This document shows positions 9,716-18,407 of a DNA stretch of 64,000 nucleotides, piece by piece. A program made the translations under genes and the position numbers. Source of the stretch: an uncultured Bacteroidaceae bacterium (GTDB taxonomy: Bacteria; Bacteroidota; Bacteroidia; Bacteroidales; Bacteroidaceae); assembly GCA_905235525.1 (NCBI GenBank), contig CAJOLW010000035.1:1-64000 (forward strand), in the 5' to 3' direction. How positions within the stretch are numbered: the stretch's first letter is position 1; each line of letters begins with the position of its first letter. The notes under the pieces were generated by a model. The model did not search any database, was not told the DNA's origin, and saw nothing but the letters and a program-made list of their open reading frames with translations.

Positions 9716-10528
9716 TTACTTGCTGAGGTTTTGAATGAACTGCCACTCGCTTTCGTGGCTCTTCACCTTCAGGTAAGTCTGGTCCACTACGATATACTCT
9801 GAAAGACCTTGACGGGGTGCTCCCTTGTGCCAGTCGTAGGTGTAGCCGAGACGTGTCCAAGGCAGAGGACTGTCGTCTTCAAATGCAGCCTGCACGTTGT
9901 AGCGGAACCACTCACGGAAATTCGTGTCACCCACCTTGTAGTTCTCGTCTGCCCATGCAGGGAAATCGATGCCAGCAGTGGTCGTGTCGATGCTTGGGTC
10001 GGATGCTGGACGGAAGATGCCATTCACGTCAGCGTAGAACTGCACCATGATGTTGTAAGTGCAGTCAGGGCTGAGTCCATACATCTGCAACATACGCATG
10101 TGGGCAGCCACACTGTCAAGGCCTTCAAAAGCCTCTTTCTTCGTGAGCCACTCACCGGGGATGGTGACCCAAGTACCCATCTCTCGGTCAATCTGATACA
10201 CGCCTTCCTGTCCGAAGAACTTCTGCAAACGGCTGCTGTCCACCAGTGTGACGAGTAGCACCATGTCCTTACCATCGATGGTCGCCCATTCCTCGTTGGG
10301 AGTACCCTTCTTGATAGGCATCAGGTTCACACCCATCTTGGATTCGTCGAGTTCACGAGCGTCCTCAATGGCTGCATCGAGGTCTTTCTGCAGCGCATCC
10401 ATGTCCTCATACCAAGGCAGAGAATCTGCTACAACAGTGTTGGTCTCAGTCCTGGAGAACTTAGCCACACATGATGTCATGGCAATCGTTACCACCAGAA
10501 TTGCAAACTGAAATAATCTTTTCATCAT
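9716..10528 (-). CDS. predicted lipoprotein, unknown function
   Basis: From ATG 10528 (or the adjacent ATG 10525) the protein begins MMKRLFQFAILVVTIAMTSC, a lipoprotein signal peptide with a TSC lipobox. The frame is open for 25 more codons upstream, but that part overlaps the neighbouring gene and is not signal-like, so I reject it. The mature protein of about 250 residues has no motif I recognise. It contains EEWATIDGKDMVLLVTLVDSS and ends with a charged WQFIQNLSK segment. It is last in a minus-strand group of four exported proteins and may be co-expressed with them. Confidence 0.7.
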   Translation of the reverse strand: MMKRLFQFAILVVTIAMTSCVAKFSRTETNTVVADSLPWYEDMDALQKDLDAAIEDARELDESKMGVNLMPIKKGTPNEEWATIDGKDMVLLVTLVDSSRLQKFFGQEGVYQIDREMGTWVTIPGEWLTKKEAFEGLDSVAAHMRMLQMYGLSPDCTYNIMVQFYADVNGIFRPASDPSIDTTTAGIDFPAWADENYKVGDTNFREWFRYNVQAAFEDDSPLPWTRLGYTYDWHKGAPRQGLSEYIVVDQTYLKVKSHESEWQFIQNLSK

Positions 10529-10586
10529 CTTTTTATAAAATTGGTCATTATCCATTATCCATTGTCCGTTGTCTCCGCAGACTCCG

Positions 10587-11237
10587 TCATTCAAGCCCCT
10601 CATCTCCCAATTTCTTCAAAGGCTCCTTGGTCAACTTGCTCCAAGTTTCCTTCTTCTCCACCTCCTCGAAAGCGTTGTCCTCAACCGTCTGGCGCTTCCA
10701 TGTCAGGTAGTTCTCGCTCACGGTGGTCATCTCACCCGTATTGCGTGACATCTCGGTGCTTTCCTTACCTATCAGGTAGAAGTCGCCATTCTGAAAGCGG
10801 AAAGTGTACTCGGTTTGGCTGGTGTCGTAAGTGCCGGCACTGGCGAAGTAGTCGGGGCTGATATTGAGGGTGCCACGTTCTGTGATGTCGATGCTCACAT
10901 CCACGCGGCTCCACTCGCTGTCTGGCTCAAACATATCCTCATATTGCTTCCACTGCTGGAAGTTTCCGCCTTCCTGACCGAAGTAGATGGCGAGGATGTA
11001 GGGATTGAAGTTGTACTCGTAGCCATCATCGCGAGTTTGCATGTTCTCCTTGAAATTAGGTTTGGCAAGCACCACGAGGTCTTTGATGCCGTCCTTGTTC
11101 AGGTCGCCTTCAGCCTCTTTGTGCTCCCAACCTTTTGGAACAATCTGCTCTGCTGACGTGCCTTGTTTCTTTAGTGCCTGTGCATTCATGCCGATGGCAC
11201 ACAGACACAAAATAAGTGATAGCGCAATCTTTTTCAT
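10587..11237 (-). CDS. secreted protein, unknown function
   Basis: The 216-residue protein starts with the signal peptide MKKIALSLILCLCAIGMNAQ. The mature part contains DLNKDGIKDLVVLAKPN, a calcium-binding or FG-GAP-like Asp-rich loop often seen in beta-propeller fragments, and TERGTLNISPDYFASAGTYD. I cannot assign a precise family. Its 3' end runs into the upstream open frame of the adjacent lipoprotein gene. The two are tightly spaced on the same strand, so co-transcription is likely. Confidence 0.65.
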   Translation of the reverse strand: MKKIALSLILCLCAIGMNAQALKKQGTSAEQIVPKGWEHKEAEGDLNKDGIKDLVVLAKPNFKENMQTRDDGYEYNFNPYILAIYFGQEGGNFQQWKQYEDMFEPDSEWSRVDVSIDITERGTLNISPDYFASAGTYDTSQTEYTFRFQNGDFYLIGKESTEMSRNTGEMTTVSENYLTWKRQTVEDNAFEEVEKKETWSKLTKEPLKKLGDEGLE

Positions 11238-11285
11238 TTTTATTATCTAAACTGTCAATTGTCAACTTTTCAACTGTCAACTTTA

Positions 11286-12251
11286 TTACTCATTCGGTTC
11301 TTTTACATAAGATTCATGCTCAGGATTCTCCTCCTCTGCTTTAATCAACTCCACATTCAGTTGCTCGATGAACGAAAGTTTGATGTTTTCATTCGAAGCG
11401 GCTGGTTTGTACCAAGGCTCCTTGCCGAAGTATTCCTGCAGGTCTTTCGATTGGAAGCGGTAACCATTGCGAGCCATGATGGCATTGCGCATGATACGGA
11501 GGGTGGATTTCTTGTAATGACGGAAGAACTGGGGAGTAAGGAGGTTTCTTGTGGCATAGTCGAAACGTCCCACTTGCGGGTTGATTTCCACAAGTGCATA
11601 TTCCACGGGAGTGCGTTCCCATTCGTACAGATAGTCGCCTTTTTCGTTGATTTCGTAGAGATGAATACCTTCCAGTGTCGGAATGACTTCCCATAAACCG
11701 TCCAGAACGGTGCCAGAGCCATTTACGCGGACATAACCAGTCACCCTGCCGTTGAAAGTGACCACATCATAGGGAATAATCACATTGTTTACCTTTATGT
11801 TCTTATCATCCCAAATCAAGTCACCACCACCTTCTGGGAAAGAATAGGTGCCGTTGAGTTGCTGTTTCCATCTTGCGACCGTCATGCTCTCGTAATACTC
11901 CCTGTTTTCCTCCACTTTCTCCATGACGGACACCAGTTGATTCTTGCTGTTGTAGAACCCGATGACATCCAAACCTTCTTTCTTCATGTACTTGGCAGTC
12001 ATACCGTCGTACTCGTTCACATAGTGGTTTTCACTGTCTGTGATACGGTAGGTCTCCGCCTTACCAGGCACAGGAATCAGCAAAAATTCATGTTCCTCAC
12101 CTTCGTCCATCGCATTCATGAGGATTTTCCCTCCTGCTATTTGCTCGGCAGAGTACTGAATAGAGCCATTGTACCATTCGTTTCCTGCTATTTGTGCCTG
12201 CATCATCATCGTGACGCAGCATGCGATGAGTGATAATGTAATCTTTTTCAT
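11286..12251 (-). CDS. secreted YARHG-domain protein
   Basis: A signal peptide (MKKITLSLIACCVTMMMQAQ) precedes a mature protein of about 300 residues. The C-terminal part matches the YARHG domain: LRIMRNAIMARNGYRFQSKD followed by LQEYFGKEPWYKP. This is an extracytoplasmic domain of unknown biochemical role. The middle (FNGRVTGYVRVNGSGTVLDG) looks like a beta-rich fold. Its immediate neighbour at 12273 carries a very similar YARHG segment, so the two probably arose by duplication. Confidence 0.75.
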   Translation of the reverse strand: MKKITLSLIACCVTMMMQAQIAGNEWYNGSIQYSAEQIAGGKILMNAMDEGEEHEFLLIPVPGKAETYRITDSENHYVNEYDGMTAKYMKKEGLDVIGFYNSKNQLVSVMEKVEENREYYESMTVARWKQQLNGTYSFPEGGGDLIWDDKNIKVNNVIIPYDVVTFNGRVTGYVRVNGSGTVLDGLWEVIPTLEGIHLYEINEKGDYLYEWERTPVEYALVEINPQVGRFDYATRNLLTPQFFRHYKKSTLRIMRNAIMARNGYRFQSKDLQEYFGKEPWYKPAASNENIKLSFIEQLNVELIKAEEENPEHESYVKEPNE

Positions 12252-12272
12252 ATACAGAAGATGATTGGGGGG

Positions 12273-12926
12273 TTATTTTGCTGCTTCCGCGCTTTTGATG
12301 AGCTCCATGTTGACTTGTTCAATAATGTCGAGTTTGATGGTGCTGTTGTCATTGACAGGTTTGTACCATAGATATTTTCCGAAGTGCTCTTGCAGGTCTT
12401 TCGACTGGAAGCGGTAGCCATGATTGGCAAGAATGCGGTTGCGCATCAGACGCAAATTTGCCTTGGAAATACCATCAAGATAGGGGCGGTTCAGCACCAA
12501 TGTGGCAGCGTTCTCTGGTTCTTCCTGTTGCATCATCTGCTGAAGCATGACGCAGTCATCGTAAGAGTTGCGTGTGAGGTCCATCGTCCACATCACGTCG
12601 CCGTTGCTGGGTTTGCGGAAAGCGAGAAGACTTCTTTCTTCATGATGGATATACTGCACCCGTCCTCCCCATTTGCTTCCAAAGGGTGGCTCATCTGCTT
12701 GTCGGCTGGGCTGCAGGGTGTATTCACCTGCCTTTCCGTCCACTTTCTCCAGCGTCAGTTCGTCACCGTCGTTGCTGGTCATATAGACGATTTTCTCTAT
12801 CCGCACTTCCTGCACGGTATAGAGTGATATGCCATCGAAGAACTTGTCACCTTTCTTGATGGTTTGTGCCTGCATGCCACAGAGGGCACACGCACTAAAA
12901 ATGATGGTCAAAAGTATTGTCCGCAT
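12273..12926 (-). CDS. secreted YARHG-domain protein (paralogue)
   Basis: This 217-residue protein begins with the signal sequence MRTILLTIIFSACALCGMQA. Its C-terminal YARHG domain (ANLRLMRNRILANHGYRFQS, then LQEHFGKYLWYKP) closely matches the gene at 11286. It lacks the long middle region of that paralogue. It is first in the four-gene minus-strand group and has a TACCTTTG -7 box about 40 bases upstream, so it probably heads the transcript. Confidence 0.75.
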   Translation of the reverse strand: MRTILLTIIFSACALCGMQAQTIKKGDKFFDGISLYTVQEVRIEKIVYMTSNDGDELTLEKVDGKAGEYTLQPSRQADEPPFGSKWGGRVQYIHHEERSLLAFRKPSNGDVMWTMDLTRNSYDDCVMLQQMMQQEEPENAATLVLNRPYLDGISKANLRLMRNRILANHGYRFQSKDLQEHFGKYLWYKPVNDNSTIKLDIIEQVNMELIKSAEAAK

Positions 12927-12964
12927 CTTTTCTGAGGTTATTTGTAATTAGTAATTCGATGGGA

Positions 12965-12972
12965 CAAAGGTA
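12965..12972 (-). promoter_or_regulatory. -7 box before the YARHG gene group
   Basis: The minus strand reads TACCTTTG, the Bacteroidetes -7 consensus, 39 bases upstream of the ATG at 12926. The nearest TTTG upstream is at 23 bases, slightly beyond the usual 19-21 spacing, so the -33 element is uncertain. Confidence 0.5.
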
Positions 12973-13012
12973 CAAAAATAGAGGAAAACGTAAAACAAAC
13001 AAAGTGAAAAAA

Positions 13013-13744
13013 TCACTTTTCCCAGAATTTCCACGAAGCAATGGCTTGTAAATGTAACATTTCCAACCCGTTTTTCACCGTTGCACCCTGTTCCTTCCCC
13101 TTCTTCATGAAGAGCGTTTCGAGGGGATTGTACACCAAGTCATACAAAAGGTTGTTCTCGCTCATGGCTTCGTAGGGCAGGGCAGGGCATTCATCCACAT
13201 GGGGATACATGCCGACGGGCGAGCAGTTGACAATGACAGGGTATGCCTGTAGGGTTTCGGGTGTGATGTCATCGTAAGTAATCATCCCTTCACGAGCAGT
13301 TCTGCTCACAAACAGCGTTTCCATCCCCAACTTCTCTTCCAATCCATAACGAATGGCCTTCGATGCACCTCCTGTTCCCAAGATGAGTGCCTTCTTGTGA
13401 TGTGCCTTCAGCAAGGGCTTGATGCTTTCCACAAACCCAATCACATCACTGTTGTAACCCGTCAGTCCCTCTTTCGAAACTTTTACTACATTTACTGCTC
13501 CAATTGCCCTTGCTTCCTCACTGATATCATCCAGATACTGCATCACCTGCTGCTTGTAAGGAATCGTCACATTCAACCCTCTCAACTCTGGGTTGTTCTT
13601 GATAATCTCAGGGAACTCCTCAATGTTCGGAATCTCAAAGTTCAGATACTGTGCATCAATACCCTCCTTCTCAAATTTCTCCGTGAAGAACTTACGCGAG
13701 AAGGAATGTCCCAAGGGGTAACCAATCAATCCGTATGTGTTCAT
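13013..13744 (-). CDS. aroE: shikimate dehydrogenase
   Basis: AroE reduces 3-dehydroshikimate to shikimate with NADPH in aromatic amino acid synthesis. The 243-residue protein begins MNTYGLIGYPLGHSFSRKFF, the shikimate-binding signature with its Ser pair. GLNVTIPYKQQVMQYLD contains the catalytic lysine, and VVKVSKEGLTGYNSDVIGF follows. The NADP Rossmann loop is ALILGTGGASKAIRYGL. The length is on the short side but typical for Bacteroidales. It lies immediately downstream of the HUH-domain gene. Confidence 0.93.
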   Translation of the reverse strand: MNTYGLIGYPLGHSFSRKFFTEKFEKEGIDAQYLNFEIPNIEEFPEIIKNNPELRGLNVTIPYKQQVMQYLDDISEEARAIGAVNVVKVSKEGLTGYNSDVIGFVESIKPLLKAHHKKALILGTGGASKAIRYGLEEKLGMETLFVSRTAREGMITYDDITPETLQAYPVIVNCSPVGMYPHVDECPALPYEAMSENNLLYDLVYNPLETLFMKKGKEQGATVKNGLEMLHLQAIASWKFWEK

Positions 13745-13765
13745 ATAATTTGTGTTGAATTCTTG

Positions 13766-15097
13766 TTAATACTCTTTCCACCATGAATCCTTTGTGCGGC
13801 ACAATGCCTGAACCATGCAATTCATAGTCTTGCATTCAGTCACAGAGATGGATTCGTGGGTGTGTCGATAGATGTAACGCCAAGGGGTGACGATGAGCAG
13901 TTTGTTGGTGGCACATAGTTCTATGCGTCGCTCCGAGGGGTGGTATCGTTCAGGCAAGCCGTTGTCTTCTATGGTGATGACAGGGAACCCTTGTTGGATG
14001 GCTGTGTCAATAATATCTTGTTCGCCTTTGGCTATGCGTGCGGAAACGAGGACGGCTCCTTCGGATGCAGTGGTGAGACATTGCTGTTTCTGTTGGGTGA
14101 ACAGGTGCTTGTCTTTTCTATGGCAGACAACTGGGAGCAGTTTGTGATTCAGCAGTTCAGGGTTGCCATAACTGTCGCAAATCACGAAGCCATTAGCGAT
14201 GTGCAGTTGGGTTTGTAGTCTTTCCCATCTTTCTTCGTCAAATTGTGAGGAACCGCATTCACGCTGCAGGTAACCTTTAAGGGCAGGGAGTTTAACTGCT
14301 GTGTTGATGTTGTTGCGTTGGGGCTGTAGGCATGTGCGGTTGGTGGTTCTCATGAGGCGGCTGCGAGGGTTGTTATGGATGTAGCGGCGCTGGGTGTCGA
14401 GTTGCCCTGGTTGCAATGGCATCACATCGACATAGCCATAGGCGAAGAGGGGTGGGCGGTTGGTGGTGCCAGTGGAGGGGACTTTGAATCCATGCGGGTA
14501 AACCGCATGGCGCAAGGGGCTTGTGCTTGTGTCTCTTGTGTCAGCAGGTTTCCCCTGCTGCTCCCGTGTCGCCCTCTGTTGTGCTTCTTCGTCTCTTGCG
14601 TCAGCAGGTTTCCCCTGCTGCTCCCGTGTCGCCCTCTGTTGTGCTTCTTCCTCTCTTGCGTCAGTAGGTTTCCCCTGCTGCTCATTGGCGGTCATGCCCG
14701 TCATCTCCCAATAGCGGCGGTTGCAGCCTTTCTTGAAGCCTGCGATGACCTGCCCAAGGTGGGTCTCTCTTCCGTTTGGGCTGATGATGCTGTTGTGCAC
14801 CACAACGATGAAATGCAAATGTTCAGGCATCACCACATAATCCAGCACCTCAATCATGGGGTAGTGGGCCGTGATGCTTTTCGTAAGTTCTTCTTCCACC
14901 ATCCTTCCGATAGCAGTCAGTTCCACCCTTGGCGCATTTGTATCATCATCTGCCTTGTCAAGATTTCCCACCACCTGCCCCAACGGTTGCCATTGTCGTT
15001 CTGCCACATTGATGGTGATGTGGTAAGTCCCAGGCAAGCGATAGTTCTTCTTCTGGCATCGACGTCCCATGCGGTGTGACTCATTCTGTTCACTCAT
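13766..15097 (-). CDS. RAYT-like HUH transposase-family protein with an extra C-terminal Rossmann-like domain
   Basis: This 443-residue protein starts with a Y1-transposase/RAYT-like domain. LPGTYHITINVAER and DYVVMPEHLHFIVVVHN hold the HxH (HLH) metal motif, and QRRYIHNNPRSRL matches the YI-x-NP end of REP-associated transposases. A linker at about 140-190 is made of 20-residue repeats. The C-terminal 150 residues (GFVICDSYGNPELLNHK, SEGAVLVSARIAKGEQDIID, AIQQGFPVITIEDNG) look like a DprA/SLOG-type Rossmann domain. That assignment is by eye only. It sits between aroE and ubiE in what is otherwise a block of core genes, so it probably arrived by insertion. Its biological role is unknown. Confidence 0.7.
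   Translation of the reverse strand: MSEQNESHRMGRRCQKKNYRLPGTYHITINVAERQWQPLGQVVGNLDKADDDTNAPRVELTAIGRMVEEELTKSITAHYPMIEVLDYVVMPEHLHFIVVVHNSIISPNGRETHLGQVIAGFKKGCNRRYWEMTGMTANEQQGKPTDAREEEAQQRATREQQGKPADARDEEAQQRATREQQGKPADTRDTSTSPLRHAVYPHGFKVPSTGTTNRPPLFAYGYVDVMPLQPGQLDTQRRYIHNNPRSRLMRTTNRTCLQPQRNNINTAVKLPALKGYLQRECGSSQFDEERWERLQTQLHIANGFVICDSYGNPELLNHKLLPVVCHRKDKHLFTQQKQQCLTTASEGAVLVSARIAKGEQDIIDTAIQQGFPVITIEDNGLPERYHPSERRIELCATNKLLIVTPWRYIYRHTHESISVTECKTMNCMVQALCRTKDSWWKEY
14522..14687 (-). repeat. 60-bp in-frame tandem repeats in the HUH gene linker
   Basis: A 60-base unit is present about 2.8 times with only a few differences, and encodes a 20-residue repeat of the type QQRATREQQGKPADAR. 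Each unit contains a small hairpin (CAGCAGG / CCTGCTG). The exact 60-base period keeps the frame, so copy number can change without breaking the gene. Confidence 0.9.
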
Positions 15098-15104
15098 GGC
15101 TCCA

Positions 15105-15845
15105 TCATTTTTCTGCAGTGTAAAGGATGCACATGCCGAAGGCGAGGCGTCGGAAATTCACGTTGTGGAAACCTGCCTGCTGGATGATGCTTTGCATACG
15201 CTCTGCTTGGGGCACGGCGTCCATCGTTTCGGGCAGATAGGAATAAGCGGTCTTGTCTTTCGAAAGCAGTTTCCCCAACACAGGCATCACCACCTTTTTA
15301 TATATAAAGAAGAGTTGCTTCATGGGGAAAGACACGGGTGTGCATAAATCCACGACCGACAAGTGTCCGTCCTCTTTCAGAACACGGTGCATCTCCTTCA
15401 GGCATTCATCCAAGTTCTGAAAGTTCCTTAATGCAAAAGCGGAGATGACAACGTCGAAGGAGTTGTCGGCAAAAGAGAGGTGAGCGCAATCTTCGTTTTT
15501 GAAAGAAATCTGTTCAGAAAGCCCCAACTTCGCCACTTTCTCCCTGCCAATCTGCATCATCCCCTCGCTGATGTCGATGCCCACAACCTGCTGGGGGTGT
15601 AGTTTCTGAAAAGCACGGATAGCGAAGTCGCCAGTGCCTGTGGCAATGTCGAGTACGCTATCCGTGCTTTTTCTGTTTTTGAGCAGAAAGTCGATGGCGT
15701 TGTTCCTCCAGAGGCGGTCAACACCAAAACTGAGCGTATGGTTCAGCGTGTCATACGAGTGTGCGATGTTGTCAAACATCTGCTCCACCTGCTCACGCTT
15801 CGTTCCTTCCTCGCCGTAAGGCTTTATCTGCTCCTGCTCGTACAC
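15105..15845 (-). CDS. ubiE: demethylmenaquinone methyltransferase
   Basis: UbiE/MenG methylates demethylmenaquinone to menaquinone with S-adenosylmethionine. The 246-residue protein has the conserved [20 protein letters not shown] start and the SAM motif [13 protein letters not shown]. Further signatures are [16 protein letters not shown] and [20 protein letters not shown]. An anaerobe of this type makes menaquinone rather than ubiquinone, so the menaquinone role is the likely one. The start abuts the purC stop at 15846, so the two genes are tightly coupled in the order purC-ubiE. Confidence 0.94.
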   Translation of the reverse strand: MYEQEQIKPYGEEGTKREQVEQMFDNIAHSYDTLNHTLSFGVDRLWRNNAIDFLLKNRKSTDSVLDIATGTGDFAIRAFQKLHPQQVVGIDISEGMMQIGREKVAKLGLSEQISFKNEDCAHLSFADNSFDVVISAFALRNFQNLDECLKEMHRVLKEDGHLSVVDLCTPVSFPMKQLFFIYKKVVMPVLGKLLSKDKTAYSYLPETMDAVPQAERMQSIIQQAGFHNVNFRRLAFGMCILYTAEK

Positions 15846-16796
15846 TTATTTGCTTGCTAAATAAGCATTTACATTCTTTTCAATACGCTTGGCAATATCT
15901 TCGTCAGAAGTTTCCTTCACAAACTTCTCACCGATGATATGCTCGTACAACTCAATGTACCTGTCGCTCACCGACTCCGCATATTCGTCCGTGATTTCGG
16001 GCATCACCTGTCCGGGTTGGTTCATGAAGTTGTGGTCGATGAGCCACTGGCGTACAAACTCCTTCGAGAGTTGCTTCTGAGGTTCACCCTTCGCAAACTT
16101 CTCTTCATAACCGTCGGCATAGAAGTAGCGGCTGGAGTCGGGTGTGTGTACTTCGTCAATCAGATACACCTTGCCGTCACGCTTGCCGAACTCATACTTG
16201 GTATCCACCAAAATCAGTCCCTTCTCAGCAGCAATCTTTGTGCCCAATTCGAAGAGGGCATAAGTGTATTTCTCCATCACCTCATAGTCCTCCTTGCTCA
16301 CCAAACCCTGCGCGATGATTTCCTCCTTCGAGATGTTCTCGTCGTGACCCTCATCAGCCTTTGTGGTAGGAGTGATGATAGGCTTCGGGAACTTCTGGTT
16401 CTCCTTCATGCCCTCTGGCAATGTGATGCCACACAACGTGCGGTTGCCGGCCTTATACTCTCTCCAAGCAGAGCCTGTCAGATAACCACGGATGATCATC
16501 TCCACGCGGAAACCCTCACACTTCAAGCCCACCGTCACCATCGGGTCGGGCGTAGCCAACTTCCAGTTCGGCACGATGTCGGCAGAGGCATCGAGAAACT
16601 TTGCTGCAATTTGATTCAGCACCTGACCTTTGAAAGGGATGCCCTTAGGCAGCACCACGTCGAATGCAGAGATGCGGTCTGTAGCGACCATCACCATGAG
16701 GTCGTCGTTGATGTTATACACGTCACGAACTTTGCCGTGATACACTTCCTTCTGACCAGGGAAGTTAAAGTCAGTTCTTGTTAATGCTTTCGCCAT
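15846..16796 (-). CDS. purC: phosphoribosylaminoimidazole-succinocarboxamide synthase
   Basis: PurC condenses CAIR with aspartate, using ATP, to make SAICAR in purine synthesis. The 316-residue protein has [20 protein letters not shown] at the N-terminus, the ATDRISAFD motif, and [20 protein letters not shown], which forms part of the ATP/metal site. [14 protein letters not shown] is the other family signature. The length fits the longer PurC form found in Bacteroidetes and eukaryotes. It lies 33 bases after phoH on the same strand. Confidence 0.95.
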   Translation of the reverse strand: MAKALTRTDFNFPGQKEVYHGKVRDVYNINDDLMVMVATDRISAFDVVLPKGIPFKGQVLNQIAAKFLDASADIVPNWKLATPDPMVTVGLKCEGFRVEMIIRGYLTGSAWREYKAGNRTLCGITLPEGMKENQKFPKPIITPTTKADEGHDENISKEEIIAQGLVSKEDYEVMEKYTYALFELGTKIAAEKGLILVDTKYEFGKRDGKVYLIDEVHTPDSSRYFYADGYEEKFAKGEPQKQLSKEFVRQWLIDHNFMNQPGQVMPEITDEYAESVSDRYIELYEHIIGEKFVKETSDEDIAKRIEKNVNAYLASK

Positions 16797-16829
16797 AATT
16801 CTATGATTTAATTGAATAGTTGCTTCTTC

Positions 16830-17807
16830 TTATTCTGCTTTGTTTTCGTTGAACAGCGGGTACTTCATCTCGCTCTCATACTTGTGATACGCATTCACAA
16901 TCCTCGTCACCAACTTATGTCGCACGATGTCCCGTTCGTCCATCTCCACAAATGCAATCCCATTCACGTCCTTCAGCACCTCCTTCGCCTCCTTCAGCCC
17001 GCTCTTCACGTTCCTTGGCAGGTCTATCTGCGTCAGGTCACCCGTGATGATCATCTTCGTGTTCTGTCCCATGCGCGTGAGGAACATCTTGATTTGCTGT
17101 GTTGTCGTGTTCTGTGCCTCATCCAGAATCACCACCGCATCGTTCAGCGTTCGTCCTCTCATAAAAGCCAATGGTGCAATCTGAATCACGTTCTGTTCCA
17201 TATATTCCGTCAGTTTCTGTGCCGGAATCATGTCCTGCAGAGCATCATAGAGCGGTTGCAGATAAGGGTCAATCTTCTCCCGCATATCGCCCGGCAGGAA
17301 TCCCAACTTCTCACCTGCCTCCACAGCAGGGCGGCACAAGATAATCTTCCTGATTTCCTTATTCTTCAATGCCCTCACCGCCAGAGCAATCGACACATAC
17401 GTCTTGCCCGAACCTGCAGGACCCACTGCAAACAGCATGTCATTCTCGTAGTAGGCATCCACCAGCGTCTTCTGGTTCTCCGAACGTGCCGCAATCGCCT
17501 TGCCCGTCACGCTGTAGCAGATGGCATTCCCGTCCACAGCATGTCCGCTCGGCTGTTCCCCCTTCACAATCTGTAGAATCACCTCCTCGTTCAGCGAGTT
17601 GTACTTCGCACAATGCTCCTGCATCTTCGTGATGTTCTCCTCAAACGCACACATCTCCTCCTCGTCACCCATCACCTTGATGACATTTCCCCTCGCCACA
17701 ATCCTTAACTTCGGATACAGCGCCTTAATCATCTGCAAATGGACATTCTGCACCCCGTAAAACGTCACGAGGTCAATGTCCTCCAATACTATCATTTTCT
17801 CAATCAT
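16830..17807 (-). CDS. phoH: PhoH family ATPase
   Basis: PhoH-family proteins are cytoplasmic P-loop ATPases linked to RNA metabolism and stress. The 325-residue protein has an N-terminal KH-like region (about 15-60) and Walker A AVGPAGSGKT (motif at 129-136). Walker B is DAVVILDEAQNTT, and MFLTRMGQNTKMIITGDLTQ is typical of the family. The MIEK start matches what I recall of Bacteroidales homologues. Its ATG lies only four bases from the -7 box, which implies a leaderless or nearly leaderless transcript. An in-frame ATG at 17795 is the alternative start. Confidence 0.92.
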   Translation of the reverse strand: MIEKMIVLEDIDLVTFYGVQNVHLQMIKALYPKLRIVARGNVIKVMGDEEEMCAFEENITKMQEHCAKYNSLNEEVILQIVKGEQPSGHAVDGNAICYSVTGKAIAARSENQKTLVDAYYENDMLFAVGPAGSGKTYVSIALAVRALKNKEIRKIILCRPAVEAGEKLGFLPGDMREKIDPYLQPLYDALQDMIPAQKLTEYMEQNVIQIAPLAFMRGRTLNDAVVILDEAQNTTTQQIKMFLTRMGQNTKMIITGDLTQIDLPRNVKSGLKEAKEVLKDVNGIAFVEMDERDIVRHKLVTRIVNAYHKYESEMKYPLFNENKAE

Positions 17808-17811
17808 GGTG

Positions 17812-17843
17812 CAAAGGTACGATTAAGTGAGTGAAAAATCAAA
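17812..17843 (-). promoter_or_regulatory. phoH: phoH promoter (TTTG-N20-TACCTTTG)
   Basis: On the minus strand, TTTG (17843-17840), exactly 20 bases and TACCTTTG (17819-17812) form a complete Bacteroidetes promoter. The predicted transcript start falls at or within a few bases of the phoH ATG at 17807. The same segment is duplicated further upstream at 17964-18010. Confidence 0.8.
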
Positions 17844-18010
17844 TTTATTTGCATTTTTTCGAGCGTGAGTGCCTTCGGTGGAGCCAACGGTAGTGAAAAC
17901 CGAAGACAGCACAAAATAAAGACCTTTATTTTTACTGTTGAGGTGCATCCTACCTTATTCAACGGTACGATTAAGTGAGTGAAAAATCAAATTTATTTGA
18001 ATTTTTTCGA
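17816..18010 (-). repeat. duplicated phoH promoter segment with intervening element
   Basis: Bases 17816-17862 recur at 17964-18010 with a single mismatch over 47 positions. In the distal copy the -7 box reads TACCGTTG instead of TACCTTTG. Between the copies are a hairpin (AAAATAAAG / CTTTATTTT, 17913-17932) and a 34-base segment at 17859-17892. On the minus strand that segment begins TACCGTTGGCT and matches 50622-50655 at 30 of 34 positions. No ORF is evident in this 600-base gap between phoH and upxY. Confidence 0.85.
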
Positions 18011-18105
18011 ACAACGAAGATATCTATATGAATTGTACCGATGAGAAATTTGACCCCTATTGAAGAATTTTACTTATAAAGTATTCATAATTGTGAAATA
18101 ATTCG

Positions 18106-18113
18106 TACCTTTG
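18106..18113 (+). promoter_or_regulatory. likely promoter of the polysaccharide locus
   Basis: TACCTTTG followed by CAC matches the Bacteroidetes -7 box. A -33 TTTG is not obvious at the right spacing. It lies about 300 bases before upxY, so transcripts would have a long leader, as is common for UpxY-type loci where the antiterminator acts on the 5' leader. Confidence 0.55.
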
Positions 18114-18407
18114 CACTCACTAAAGTTTCACTTCTTGCAAGGAGTCACACCTGAACAAGAACGATTCAATCAAGTCTGGGATATTGCTAAATGCTTGAAA
18201 ATAATGGTACTATGTGTATTACATGCACTTAGAATGCTTCATGAAAATCGAAGATACCAGTTCCTCAAGACGAAAGAATATACTATAGTTGTCTTATAAT
18301 GTCGCTGCTAATCAGTACAGAAAGGCAATCCTTCAGGATGGGTTCTACCGTCGTCACTACATGCACTTTTGTGGTGACCCAAGGATTTTGTCTTCACTCA
18401 ACCCCTC
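18114..18407 (+). promoter_or_regulatory. long untranslated leader before upxY
   Basis: About 290 bases separate the -7 box from the upxY ATG. A 62-codon frame (18111-18299) is open here, but its composition is not protein-like and I do not call it. The leader contains GGCAATCCTTCAGGATGGGT, which can fold into a small hairpin. In other Bacteroidales, leaders of this kind are the target of UpxY antitermination. That role here is inference from position. Confidence 0.4.

Noticed and set aside
10529..10603. Longer start for the lipoprotein gene at 9716-10528
   Set aside because: It overlaps the neighbouring gene and would bury the lipoprotein signal peptide inside the protein.
18111..18299. 62-codon open frame in the upxY leader
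   Set aside because: It begins inside the -7 box, has no family resemblance and an unusual composition, and the leader role explains the sequence better.
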